DNA from: Lachnospiraceae bacterium
GTDB taxonomy: Bacteria > Bacillota > Clostridia > Lachnospirales > Lachnospiraceae
Assembly: GCA_021153185.1 (NCBI GenBank)
Contig: JAGKTY010000005.1
Span: 43,311 to 107,310, forward strand
DNA length: 64,000 nt
Direction of reading: 5' to 3'
Positions 56,932 through 64,000 of the stretch are shown here, in pieces (position 1 is the first letter of the stretch; each line of letters opens with the position of its first letter). Made by a program: the position numbers and the translations under genes. The notes beneath the pieces were generated by a model. The model made no database searches. It was not told where the DNA came from and saw only the letters and a list, made by a program, of their open reading frames with translations.

Positions 56932-59900
56932 ATTTACAAAGGCGCAGCAATCTGTCATTGATGTGCGCGGAAAAAATATATTGGTTGCAGCAGCAGCCGG
57001 CAGTGGAAAAACGGCTGTTCTTGTAGAACGTATCCTGCAGCTTATTACGGACCCGCAGCGTCCGGTCGATGTAGATCGGATTTTGGTCGTAACCTTTACC
57101 AAAGCGGCAGCAGCACAAATGCGCGAGCGCATCTATGATGCCATTGAAATAAGACTATCCGAATGTCCTACAGATGAAAATCTGATCAGACAATCGACAC
57201 TCATTCACACCGCGATGATTATGACGATTGACAGCTTTTGCGTGTTTCTTCTTCGCAATCACTTCCATGAAATCGGACTTGATCCGGCATTCCGCATTGG
57301 AGACGAAAGCGAGCTTTCGATGCTCCGCGCGCAGGTGATGGAAGCGTTGATGGACGAAGCATATGAGAGCGAAGATGCGTCTGTACGGGATTGTGTGGCC
57401 TTTTTCAACCGAAAGGTACTCGATGAATTGTTAGAAGATGTGATAATAAAGGTTTACAATTTTGCACAGAGCAGTCCGTGGCCGATGAAATGGCTGTCGG
57501 CATGTGAGGAAAGCTATGTACCGCAAACGGCGCAGGAACTGGAACAGACAACCTGGGCACAGGATTTTCTTGCACTTGCAAGGCAGTATTTGCAAGAGGG
57601 GAAAAACCGTATTGAGAAGGGGCTATTCTTGTGCGGGGAACCGGGGGGACCGAAGGCGTATCTGCAAAATCTGACAAGCGATAAGGAAATCGTGGATTCC
57701 CTGCTTTTGTGTGAAACGTATGAGACGCTTTATGATGCGCTGCAGCAGGTTTCCTTTTCGAGACTTTCGACCAAAAAGGAGGAGGCCGACCCTGACTTGA
57801 AACAGGAGGTGAAGGTGCTTCGGGACAGTGCCAAAGCCTGCATCACCGCTTGCAGGGATATGATATGTATGCATACGCTAACAAAAGAATTTGGATATCT
57901 CTCAGAAAGCAGGTCGGTCTTTCAGGGATTGCTTATGCTGACAAGGCAATTTTCCGAGCGGTATTTGGAAGAAAAGCTGAACAAGAATATCATTGATTTC
58001 TCGGATGAAGTACACATGGCGCTGTCGATTCTTGTCAATCCGGATGGCAGTGCGACCAATGTGGCCAAGGCGTATCAGGCGTATTTTTCAGAGATTATGA
58101 TTGATGAATATCAGGATTCAAACCTTGTGCAGGAGTTGCTTTTATCCCGTATTGCAATGCAGTCAGAGACGAGCGGAAACAGGTTTATGGTGGGCGATAT
58201 CAAACAGAGCATATACCGGTTCCGCCTTGCAAATCCTGAGCTTTTCTTAGAAAAATATAATACGTATCCGACTGATTATACGTCAAAGGATATCCGCATT
58301 AATTTGAATCAGAACTTCCGAAGCCGAAAGGAGGTCATTGACACCGTCAATTGTATTTTTGAAAAGATTATGACGAAATCTGTCGGCGGCGTGGTGTATG
58401 ATGATGATGCAAAGCTTTATTTGGGTGCGGACTATCCGGAAGGAAAAGACGGCGAATTTGATACAGAATATTTGCTTTATGAGCGGAGTGAAAAGGATGA
58501 CCTGATTCAGGCAGAGGCGGAAATGATTGCCGGAAAAATAGATGCACTGATGAGGGAATGCCGCGTGACCGGTGAGGATGGCACGCTGCGTGCGGCAAGA
58601 TACAGCGATATCGTGATCCTGCTTCGAAGCACCAAAGAGGTGGAAGCGGTCTGGAAACGCATTTTTCTGGCACATGGCATTCCGATGAAAACCGAATCCC
58701 GCACCGGATATTTTGATACAGATGAGATACAAAGTGTGATTTCTTTTTTGAAAGTGATAGAAAATCCGTTTGATGATATTGCACTTGTCGGAACGATGAA
58801 ATCAGTGTTTGGCGGGATGAACGATGAGGATTTGGCCCGTCTAAAGCTCCTTTCAAAAGATGGCAAATGGATGGAGCGGCTTCACATGAGTGAGGAGATA
58901 CATCACAAGGCATTTTGTGAGAAGATTGCACATTATCAGGCGCTGTCGGATTATATGGGAATCTATGAGCTCCTTACCGTAATTTTTGAGGATTTCAAAT
59001 ATCAAGAGTATGTCAGCGCACTTCCGGGCGGGGCACAAAAACGGGCGAATGTGGAAATGCTTCTTGCCAAGGCGCTTTCGTTTGAAAAGACAACGTATCA
59101 TGGACTGTATTCGTTTGTGAACTATATCAAACAGCTTCACAAGTATGAGGTGGAAATGGGGCAGGCTGACGTATCAGGCGAAGCAAATGATGCAGTCACA
59201 CTCATGACCATTCATAAGAGCAAGGGACTGGAGTTTCCGATTGTGTTTGTGTCAAGACTGCATAAGCAGTTTAATATGGCAGACCAGAAAAATGTGCTGA
59301 GTCTTGATATGACATACGGAATTGCGATGGATTTTGCAAACCGGAAAAAGCATACAAAAGCAAAGAGCCTCAGAAAACAGGCGTTTATTGCCAAAGAAAA
59401 ACTTGCGATGCTCGGTGAAGAGCTGCGTATTTTTTATGTAGCACTCACACGTGCCAAGGAAAAGCTGATTTTGACAGGCTGCATCAAAGATTTCGAGAAA
59501 AAGATGGAAGGGCTCAGTGTCTATCAAGATGACATATTGCCTTTTTCAAAGCTCATTGGCTGCAGGAGTTATCTCGAGTTACTGCTTCCTGCGATGTGTA
59601 AGCGACAGGAACTGTTTCGGATTGTGCACAAAGAAGCGCTGCAAAAGGAGATTGTTGCAAAAGAATTTACAAGGCAAGTCAAAAAAGAACTGTTGGAAGA
59701 TGTCATGAAAAAGCAGACACTTTCGCCGCTTGCAAAGGAAATACTACTGCAGTTTGAACAGGAGTATCCACATGAATGCCTGAAGAATCTGTATGCAAAA
59801 ACGAGTGTATCGGAGCTGAAAAAAGCGCACATGCAGGATGAGGTGGAGACGCAGGTGATTTTTGAAACGGACCGTATAGAGCAGCCGTATCTGCCATCCT

Positions 59901-60499
59901 TTGTGCAGGAAACCGAGCGCGCGGGCGGTGCAATGAGGGGTAGCGCATATCATCGCCTGCTTGAACTTATTGCGTATGAGACGCTTTTTTCGCAGTGCTA
60001 TTTTGAAAAGCCGCAATATGAAACACCGGCAAAAGATACAATCAAAGCGTTTACAAAAGCAGAATTTGAGCGCATCCGGGAGGGTGGCAAAATGCAGGAA
60101 GACATCGCTCTTGTTTCTATACAAAAAATCGAAGCATTTCTGGCGAGCGAATGCGCCTATCGTATGGCGAGAGCGGCTGCAAAGGGATGGTTATTTAGAG
60201 AGCAGCCGTTTGTGATGGCAATTGAAGCCGGACGCGTTAACCCGGAAGTGCCGGAGGATGAAAAGGTGCTCATACAAGGTATCATCGATGTATTCTTTTA
60301 TGAAGAAATGCCGGACGGAGCGCAGAAGATTTGCCTTTTGGATTACAAAACAGACCGCGTGGAGCATCCGGAGGAACTGATTAGACGTTATCAGGTGCAG
60401 CTTGATTATTATGAAGAGGCGTTACAAAAATTGACGAAAAAACCTGTTTGGCAAAAAATGATTTACAGTTTTGCGTTCGATACGCAAATTGAGGTATAA
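56921..60499 (+). CDS. addA: ATP-dependent helicase/nuclease AddAB subunit A
   Basis: 1192 residues. UvrD-type helicase: Q-motif and Walker A in AAAGSGKTAVLVERI, motif II IDEYQDSN, LNQNFRSRKEVI, MTIHKSKGLEFPIVF, YVALTRAKEKL. C-terminal nuclease: RGSAYHRLLELI, LLDYKTDRVE and RYQVQLDYYEEAL. With AddB it processes DNA ends for RecA loading. Ribosome site GGAAGGAG sits in the addB end. A Y-family polymerase gene follows 70 bases later. Confidence 0.98.
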   Translation: MAVKFTKAQQSVIDVRGKNILVAAAAGSGKTAVLVERILQLITDPQRPVDVDRILVVTFTKAAAAQMRERIYDAIEIRLSECPTDENLIRQSTLIHTAMIMTIDSFCVFLLRNHFHEIGLDPAFRIGDESELSMLRAQVMEALMDEAYESEDASVRDCVAFFNRKVLDELLEDVIIKVYNFAQSSPWPMKWLSACEESYVPQTAQELEQTTWAQDFLALARQYLQEGKNRIEKGLFLCGEPGGPKAYLQNLTSDKEIVDSLLLCETYETLYDALQQVSFSRLSTKKEEADPDLKQEVKVLRDSAKACITACRDMICMHTLTKEFGYLSESRSVFQGLLMLTRQFSERYLEEKLNKNIIDFSDEVHMALSILVNPDGSATNVAKAYQAYFSEIMIDEYQDSNLVQELLLSRIAMQSETSGNRFMVGDIKQSIYRFRLANPELFLEKYNTYPTDYTSKDIRINLNQNFRSRKEVIDTVNCIFEKIMTKSVGGVVYDDDAKLYLGADYPEGKDGEFDTEYLLYERSEKDDLIQAEAEMIAGKIDALMRECRVTGEDGTLRAARYSDIVILLRSTKEVEAVWKRIFLAHGIPMKTESRTGYFDTDEIQSVISFLKVIENPFDDIALVGTMKSVFGGMNDEDLARLKLLSKDGKWMERLHMSEEIHHKAFCEKIAHYQALSDYMGIYELLTVIFEDFKYQEYVSALPGGAQKRANVEMLLAKALSFEKTTYHGLYSFVNYIKQLHKYEVEMGQADVSGEANDAVTLMTIHKSKGLEFPIVFVSRLHKQFNMADQKNVLSLDMTYGIAMDFANRKKHTKAKSLRKQAFIAKEKLAMLGEELRIFYVALTRAKEKLILTGCIKDFEKKMEGLSVYQDDILPFSKLIGCRSYLELLLPAMCKRQELFRIVHKEALQKEIVAKEFTRQVKKELLEDVMKKQTLSPLAKEILLQFEQEYPHECLKNLYAKTSVSELKKAHMQDEVETQVIFETDRIEQPYLPSFVQETERAGGAMRGSAYHRLLELIAYETLFSQCYFEKPQYETPAKDTIKAFTKAEFERIREGGKMQEDIALVSIQKIEAFLASECAYRMARAAAKGWLFREQPFVMAIEAGRVNPEVPEDEKVLIQGIIDVFFYEEMPDGAQKICLLDYKTDRVEHPEELIRRYQVQLDYYEEALQKLTKKPVWQKMIYSFAFDTQIEV

Positions 60500-60569
60500 A
60501 ACGATAGAAATTGCACCAAAGGTATGCTACTATCAAGGTATATCGTTTGGGAAAAAGGAAGGCCATGCA

Positions 60570-62078
60570 ATGGAACGGATTTATATCGCGATTGACCTTA
60601 AGTCATTTTATGCTTCCGTTGAGTGTATCGAAAGAGACTTAGATCCACTAAAGACGAATCTTGTTGTAGCAGATGAGAGCCGGACGGAAAAAACGATTTG
60701 CCTGGCGGTGACACCGTCATTAAAAGCGTATGGAATCTCAGGCAGAGCGCGTCTGTTTGAAGTGGTCAGTCGTATTAAGGAAGTGAATATGGAACGGAAA
60801 AGACGGGCGCCCGGGCGGATGCTTGTAGGGGAATCGTATGATGATGATACCTTGAAAGCATCTCCGGAGATGGCCGTCTCTTATATTATCGCCAAACCGC
60901 GCATGGCAAAGTACATGGAGGTCAGCACGCGGATTTATGAGATTTATCTTCGGTTTGTGGCACCGGAGGACATCATCGTGTATTCGGTTGACGAGGTGTT
61001 TTTGGATGTGACGCAGTATCAGAACATCTACCAAATGACACCAAGAGAGCTGGCACGCAAGATTGTGCGGACGGTGTATGATGAGACGGGGATTACCGCA
61101 ACTGCCGGAATTGGAAGCAATCTCTATCTTTGTAAGGTGGCGATGGACATTGATGCAAAGCACTGTGAGCCGGATGCATATGGTGCCCGCATTTCGGAGC
61201 TTGACGAAAAGAGCTATCGGCAGAGACTTTGGGGACATAGGCCGCTGACGGATTTTTGGAGAGTGGGACCTGCGACTGCACGCAAATTGGAAGAACAGGG
61301 GATGTTCACGATGGGCGATGTGGCGAGATGTTCACTTGGCAAGGACAGTGATTATTACAATGAGGCACTGCTTTTTAAATTGTTTGGGGTGCAGGCGGAG
61401 TTTCTGATTGACCATGCATGGGGGTATGAGCCGGTGCTCGTCTCCGATGTCAAGGCATATAAGCCAAAGAACAACAGCTTAAGCAACGGACAGGTGCTGC
61501 ACTGCCCGTACACCTTTGAAAAAACGAAAATAGTTGTGCGCGAGATGACGGATGCGCTTGTACTTGCACTGGTGGATAAGGGGCTTATGACGAATCAGAT
61601 TGTGCTGACCATCGGGTATGACATCGAGAATTTAAAACATGATACCGCAAGCAGGCAATATATCGGAGAGGTGAGTGTCGACCGCTATGGAAGGCGTGTT
61701 CCGAAGCATGCACATGGAACGGTAAACTTTCCGGACTATACATCTTCCACCAAAGAAATTGTAGAGGAAACACTCGCACTGTTCGACCGTATCGTGAATC
61801 CGGCACTTTTGACGAGACGTATCAATGTAACGGCGAACCGTGTGCGCTATGAGGCGGACTTGCAAAAGGAAGACAAGTATGAACAGCTTGAGCTGTTTGT
61901 TGATTATGAGGAAAAGAAACAGCGCGAGCTGGAAGCGGAAAAAGAAAAGCGGCTTCAAAAGGCGTTTCTGGATGTCCAGAAAAAGTATGGCAAAAATGCT
62001 ATTTTAAAAGGGACCAATTTGCAGGAGGGTGCGACAGCGCTTGACCGTAACAAACAAATTGGCGGACATAAGGCGTAA
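60570..62078 (+). CDS. Y-family DNA polymerase (UmuC/ImpB type)
   Basis: 502 residues from ATG 60570 with AAGGAAGG; a longer frame upstream overlaps addA and lacks the family start. Catalytic acids in AIDLKSFYASVE and YSVDEVFLDVT, the GIGSNLYLCKVAMDIDAKH palm motif, thumb HhH-like FWRVGPATARKLEEQGM, and a little-finger domain to about 440. A charged C-terminal tail of about 60 residues follows. It performs translesion synthesis; the accessory UmuD-type partner is not present. The position after addAB suggests a DNA-damage module. No SOS box was identified. Confidence 0.93.
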   Translation: MERIYIAIDLKSFYASVECIERDLDPLKTNLVVADESRTEKTICLAVTPSLKAYGISGRARLFEVVSRIKEVNMERKRRAPGRMLVGESYDDDTLKASPEMAVSYIIAKPRMAKYMEVSTRIYEIYLRFVAPEDIIVYSVDEVFLDVTQYQNIYQMTPRELARKIVRTVYDETGITATAGIGSNLYLCKVAMDIDAKHCEPDAYGARISELDEKSYRQRLWGHRPLTDFWRVGPATARKLEEQGMFTMGDVARCSLGKDSDYYNEALLFKLFGVQAEFLIDHAWGYEPVLVSDVKAYKPKNNSLSNGQVLHCPYTFEKTKIVVREMTDALVLALVDKGLMTNQIVLTIGYDIENLKHDTASRQYIGEVSVDRYGRRVPKHAHGTVNFPDYTSSTKEIVEETLALFDRIVNPALLTRRINVTANRVRYEADLQKEDKYEQLELFVDYEEKKQRELEAEKEKRLQKAFLDVQKKYGKNAILKGTNLQEGATALDRNKQIGGHKA

Positions 62079-62080
62079 TG

Positions 62081-62123
62081 AAAGCTTCTGTTATGCAGCA
62101 ACTGTGTGGCAGAAGCTTTTTTT
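62081..62123 (+). terminator. Strong terminator after the polymerase gene
   Basis: AAAGCTTCTG / CAGAAGCTTT perfect 10-bp stem, 19-base loop, then TTTTT. It starts three bases after the stop and marks the border between the ordinary chromosome and the AT-rich end. Confidence 0.93.
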
Positions 62124-62165
62124 CGTGAGAGTGTTTAGATAATGCGCTAACCCCCTTTTTTTTAT

Positions 62166-62179
62166 ATGGACATCTCCAT
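62166..62179. repeat. Small inverted repeat upstream of the Rep-like gene
   Basis: ATGGA-CATC-TCCAT, in an AT-rich stretch with pyrimidine runs between the polymerase terminator and the Rep-like gene. It could be an operator or a nick-site hairpin; there is no further support. Confidence 0.3.
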
Positions 62180-62248
62180 CCGATATTTTTTCTTTTTTCA
62201 TCTAACATCATTCTAATGAACATTCAATTGTGAAAGGAGAAAGATGTT

Positions 62249-63487
62249 ATGAAAGAAGTAAAAACAAGTGTGTTTCCGTTTGTAGATGAAGATACAGGAG
62301 AAATCAGAGAAATTGCAATCAAACATAAAATTGGTTTAGATAAGGTCGTTTTAGGTAATATGACAGCCACAATAAATCAAAAGTGTTTCCGGGGGGTGTT
62401 ATTCAATAAAACCGCATCAGGGATGACAATTCGGATGAGCGATGGAGGAACCTGTATTGAGGTGAGAGGGATTTATTGTACTTATATGAATCTGCAACGA
62501 ATCGTAAGAAACCAATATGAAGTAAAAAGGATGGATATAAGCGCCGGTAGCTGGAAAGAGGAAGGCAATATCAATAACATGTCTGTAGATGTTGCAAATT
62601 TCGTGATAAAAAAAGCAGGTCAAGAACTTGAACGTATTGGAATTACAGTAGATTTTAGTAAAAGCAAAATAAAGATGCTGGAAGTAAATGCAAATTTTGT
62701 CGTCAAAAGAGAGTATGGAATGGAAGTACTCTACAATTTCTGGGAGTTAATTCGTGGTAATTATAAGTCATCGAAATATAAAGAGATTGTGATATTTGAA
62801 AAAACGGAAAAAAAGGCAGCGCTAAAAAATAATAAAGTTCAGACCGGAAGCTACAGCTGTGGAAAGGGTAGAAATTTAAAGATATACAACAAGAGCAGTG
62901 AACGTGGAATGAGACAAGTTGAGGATGAGATTGTCAGAATCGAATTTTCTTATGAATTTTATGATAAGAATACAAAACCAAAGGGGCTTAAATCGGATAA
63001 TTGGGCTGACCTAAATAATGAATGTATGGAAACGGTATACTTAGAGAACGTTGTGAAATGGTTCGATGAATTTTTGTATGTGATGTCTAACGGAAGCGAT
63101 GGTAAGTTGGATAGACAGAGGAAGATTGAAACGCAGAAGCTTGTTGATTCCATCAATAAATTTGATAAAATCGATGCCAAAGTTGCTTCTTTCTTTATCA
63201 CAAAACAAGGAAATGAAGAAAGACTGGTAACGTTTTTTTCTTTGGTGGATTTAGAAGATGCTTGTGAGAAGATTTTTTTAAAAACAAACACGAATACCTC
63301 AAATCGGGCGAGATTTCGGAAACGGTTTTTTGAAAATTGTGAACAAATCAAGTACTTATGTGGGGTTCCGAATGATTATCAGGAATTTTGGATTCATCAA
63401 ATTCGAGAACTTGCAGAGAATTACGGATATAGTCTTCCGGAGAAAAAGAAAAATAACAATAACTCGTCATATTTTGATAAAAAGTGA
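62249..63487 (+). CDS. Rep-like protein, distantly resembling phage/plasmid gpII/X replication initiators
   Basis: 412 residues, ATG with AAAGGAGAAAG upstream. Basic and AT-rich, unlike its neighbours. Segments GRNLKIYNKSSERG and EDEIVRIEFSYEFYDK match in style the KxKxYDKxxE and RxExR elements of phage gene II/X and CRI-type replication initiation proteins. A clear HUH metal motif was not found, so catalytic ability is uncertain. The C-terminal third (about 260-400) is helical with a low-complexity Lys/Asn end. A terminator follows at once, then a start-less coding fragment. It suggests an integrated small element; the family call is tentative. Confidence 0.5.
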   Translation: MKEVKTSVFPFVDEDTGEIREIAIKHKIGLDKVVLGNMTATINQKCFRGVLFNKTASGMTIRMSDGGTCIEVRGIYCTYMNLQRIVRNQYEVKRMDISAGSWKEEGNINNMSVDVANFVIKKAGQELERIGITVDFSKSKIKMLEVNANFVVKREYGMEVLYNFWELIRGNYKSSKYKEIVIFEKTEKKAALKNNKVQTGSYSCGKGRNLKIYNKSSERGMRQVEDEIVRIEFSYEFYDKNTKPKGLKSDNWADLNNECMETVYLENVVKWFDEFLYVMSNGSDGKLDRQRKIETQKLVDSINKFDKIDAKVASFFITKQGNEERLVTFFSLVDLEDACEKIFLKTNTNTSNRARFRKRFFENCEQIKYLCGVPNDYQEFWIHQIRELAENYGYSLPEKKKNNNNSSYFDKK

Positions 63488-63495
63488 CGAACTGG

Positions 63496-63541
63496 AAAAA
63501 TGCCAAAAGCCTTGTAAATACTGGGCTCAAGGCATTTTTTT
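63496..63541 (+). terminator. Terminator after the Rep-like gene
   Basis: AAAAATGCC pairs with GGCATTTTT (9 bp), and inside the loop GCCTTG and CAAGGC offer an alternative stem. A run of seven T ends it. The coding fragment beyond is therefore cut off from this gene's transcript. Confidence 0.8.
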
Positions 63542-63579
63542 GATGTCGCGATAAGCATTTTTTGTTTATAACAAGATAA

Positions 63580-64000
63580 AATACTATATTTATTACTGGC
63601 TTAGAACCTGATGATTTTGAACAGGAACAGAACTGTAATGTTCATCTGAAATTTAAATCTGATGATAAATACAATATTCAGATTGATACTGACCCTTCTG
63701 ATGATGCTATTTATGATGCTTTTATTTATGATGAAAAAGGAAATAAAGGTGTTAAATTAACGAATGTTGATAAAGATACTGCTTATACCATTGAAGCAAG
63801 AGTTAATGAGGGATATTCTTTTGAAGGATGGCATTATTCTGCTTATCCTGATGTTGAGACAGGACTTTCCGATGAATATACTTCTGTTCGGTTAAGTGAT
63901 TCCCACATAAAATACGTGACGAAAGAACGGGATGGTTTTACCCTTCACTTGACTCCTTTTGCTTCCAAAGATGATGCGTCTTCTGAGGTTTCCATTATTT
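63580..64000 (+). CDS. Start-less fragment of a large surface-type protein (runs off the window)
   Basis: An uninterrupted frame of 140 codons opens right after TAA 63577-63579 and runs off the window. It has no ATG, and its first GTG or TTG lies far inside. The text reads KFKSDDKYNIQIDTDP, GVKLTNVDKDTAYTIEARV, EGYSFEGWHYSAYPDV: Asp/Tyr-rich beta-sandwich sequence with a GW motif, like the repeats of big clostridial adhesins. Codons strongly favour T in third position, unlike the rest of the window. With a terminator just before it and no promoter or ribosome site, it is either a truncated gene or a silent segment awaiting recombination. Confidence 0.55.

Noticed and set aside
60471..60569. 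Longer N-terminus for the Y-family polymerase from an upstream start
   Set aside because: The extra 33 residues overlap addA, have no ribosome site and precede the point where the polymerase fold begins; ATG 60570 has a good one.
62249..63487. HUH endonuclease assignment for the Rep-like protein
   Set aside because: No His-hydrophobic-His motif with a properly spaced catalytic tyrosine could be seen, so only a looser Rep-like resemblance is claimed.
63560..63600. dif-like site for Xer-mediated integration of a filamentous-phage-type element
   Set aside because: The AT-rich stretch shares only base composition with the Firmicute dif consensus; the two half-sites cannot be aligned convincingly.

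Overview
The window reads as a chromosomal segment of an anaerobic Firmicute of the class Clostridia, most likely family Lachnospiraceae. The evidence is the combination of LL-diaminopimelate aminotransferase (DapL) lysine synthesis, GatCAB together with a glutaminyl-tRNA synthetase, AddAB recombination, a PdaB-type sporulation deacetylase, a Csp-like subtilase, a glnA/ANTAR pair, many GGDEF proteins, and strong AGGAGG-type ribosome binding sites. No rRNA, tRNA, CRISPR array or insertion sequence with a transposase was seen. Almost all of it is ordinary dense chromosomal coding sequence; the exceptions are about 46.8-47.4 kb and the last 1.9 kb.

Layout. 0-3 kb: the tail of a cell-surface polysaccharide cluster (partial undecaprenyl-phosphate sugar transferase, LCP ligase, family 2 glycosyltransferase). 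3-6.6 kb: a divergent ClpX-like unfoldase with a long acidic N-terminus, then a Csp-like subtilase. 6.7-10 kb: a three-gene operon of two membrane-bound GGDEF proteins and an LspA-like protein. 10-13.8 kb, minus strand: a carbamate-kinase-like protein and a 914-residue membrane protein. 13.9-29.2 kb, plus strand: two further polytopic membrane proteins of glycosyltransferase-C type, a VanY-like peptidase, flavin reductase, PdaB-like deacetylase, a cytoplasmic GH5 enzyme, a ferredoxin-fused aldo/keto reductase, a single-pass surface protein behind a strong promoter and a folded leader, then hisC, a small membrane protein, a methyltransferase, hslO and nadE.

29-46.8 kb: nitrogen and amino-acid housekeeping. 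It holds glnA with its ANTAR antiterminator, dapF, dapL, gatCAB, guaB, a GGDEF/EAL protein, glnS, and a MocR-type regulator. 46.8-48.1 kb: a terminator, the start-less 3' remnant of an acidic protein gene, a long imperfect palindrome of about 218 nt, and a TetR regulator. 48.1-51.2 kb, minus strand: a Cys-rich cytosolic protein and a GH9 lipoprotein glucanase. 51.4-62.1 kb: a hybrid histidine kinase, addB, addA and a Y-family polymerase, which form a DNA-repair block ending at a strong terminator.

62.1-64 kb: composition becomes visibly AT-rich. A Rep-like protein gene is followed by a terminator and then by a long open reading frame that has no start codon and reads like the interior of a large surface protein. 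This looks like the edge of a mobile or recombining accessory region. The most unusual signals are this end, the palindrome at 47.2 kb, the atypical ClpX paralogue, and the structured leader at 20.6 kb.
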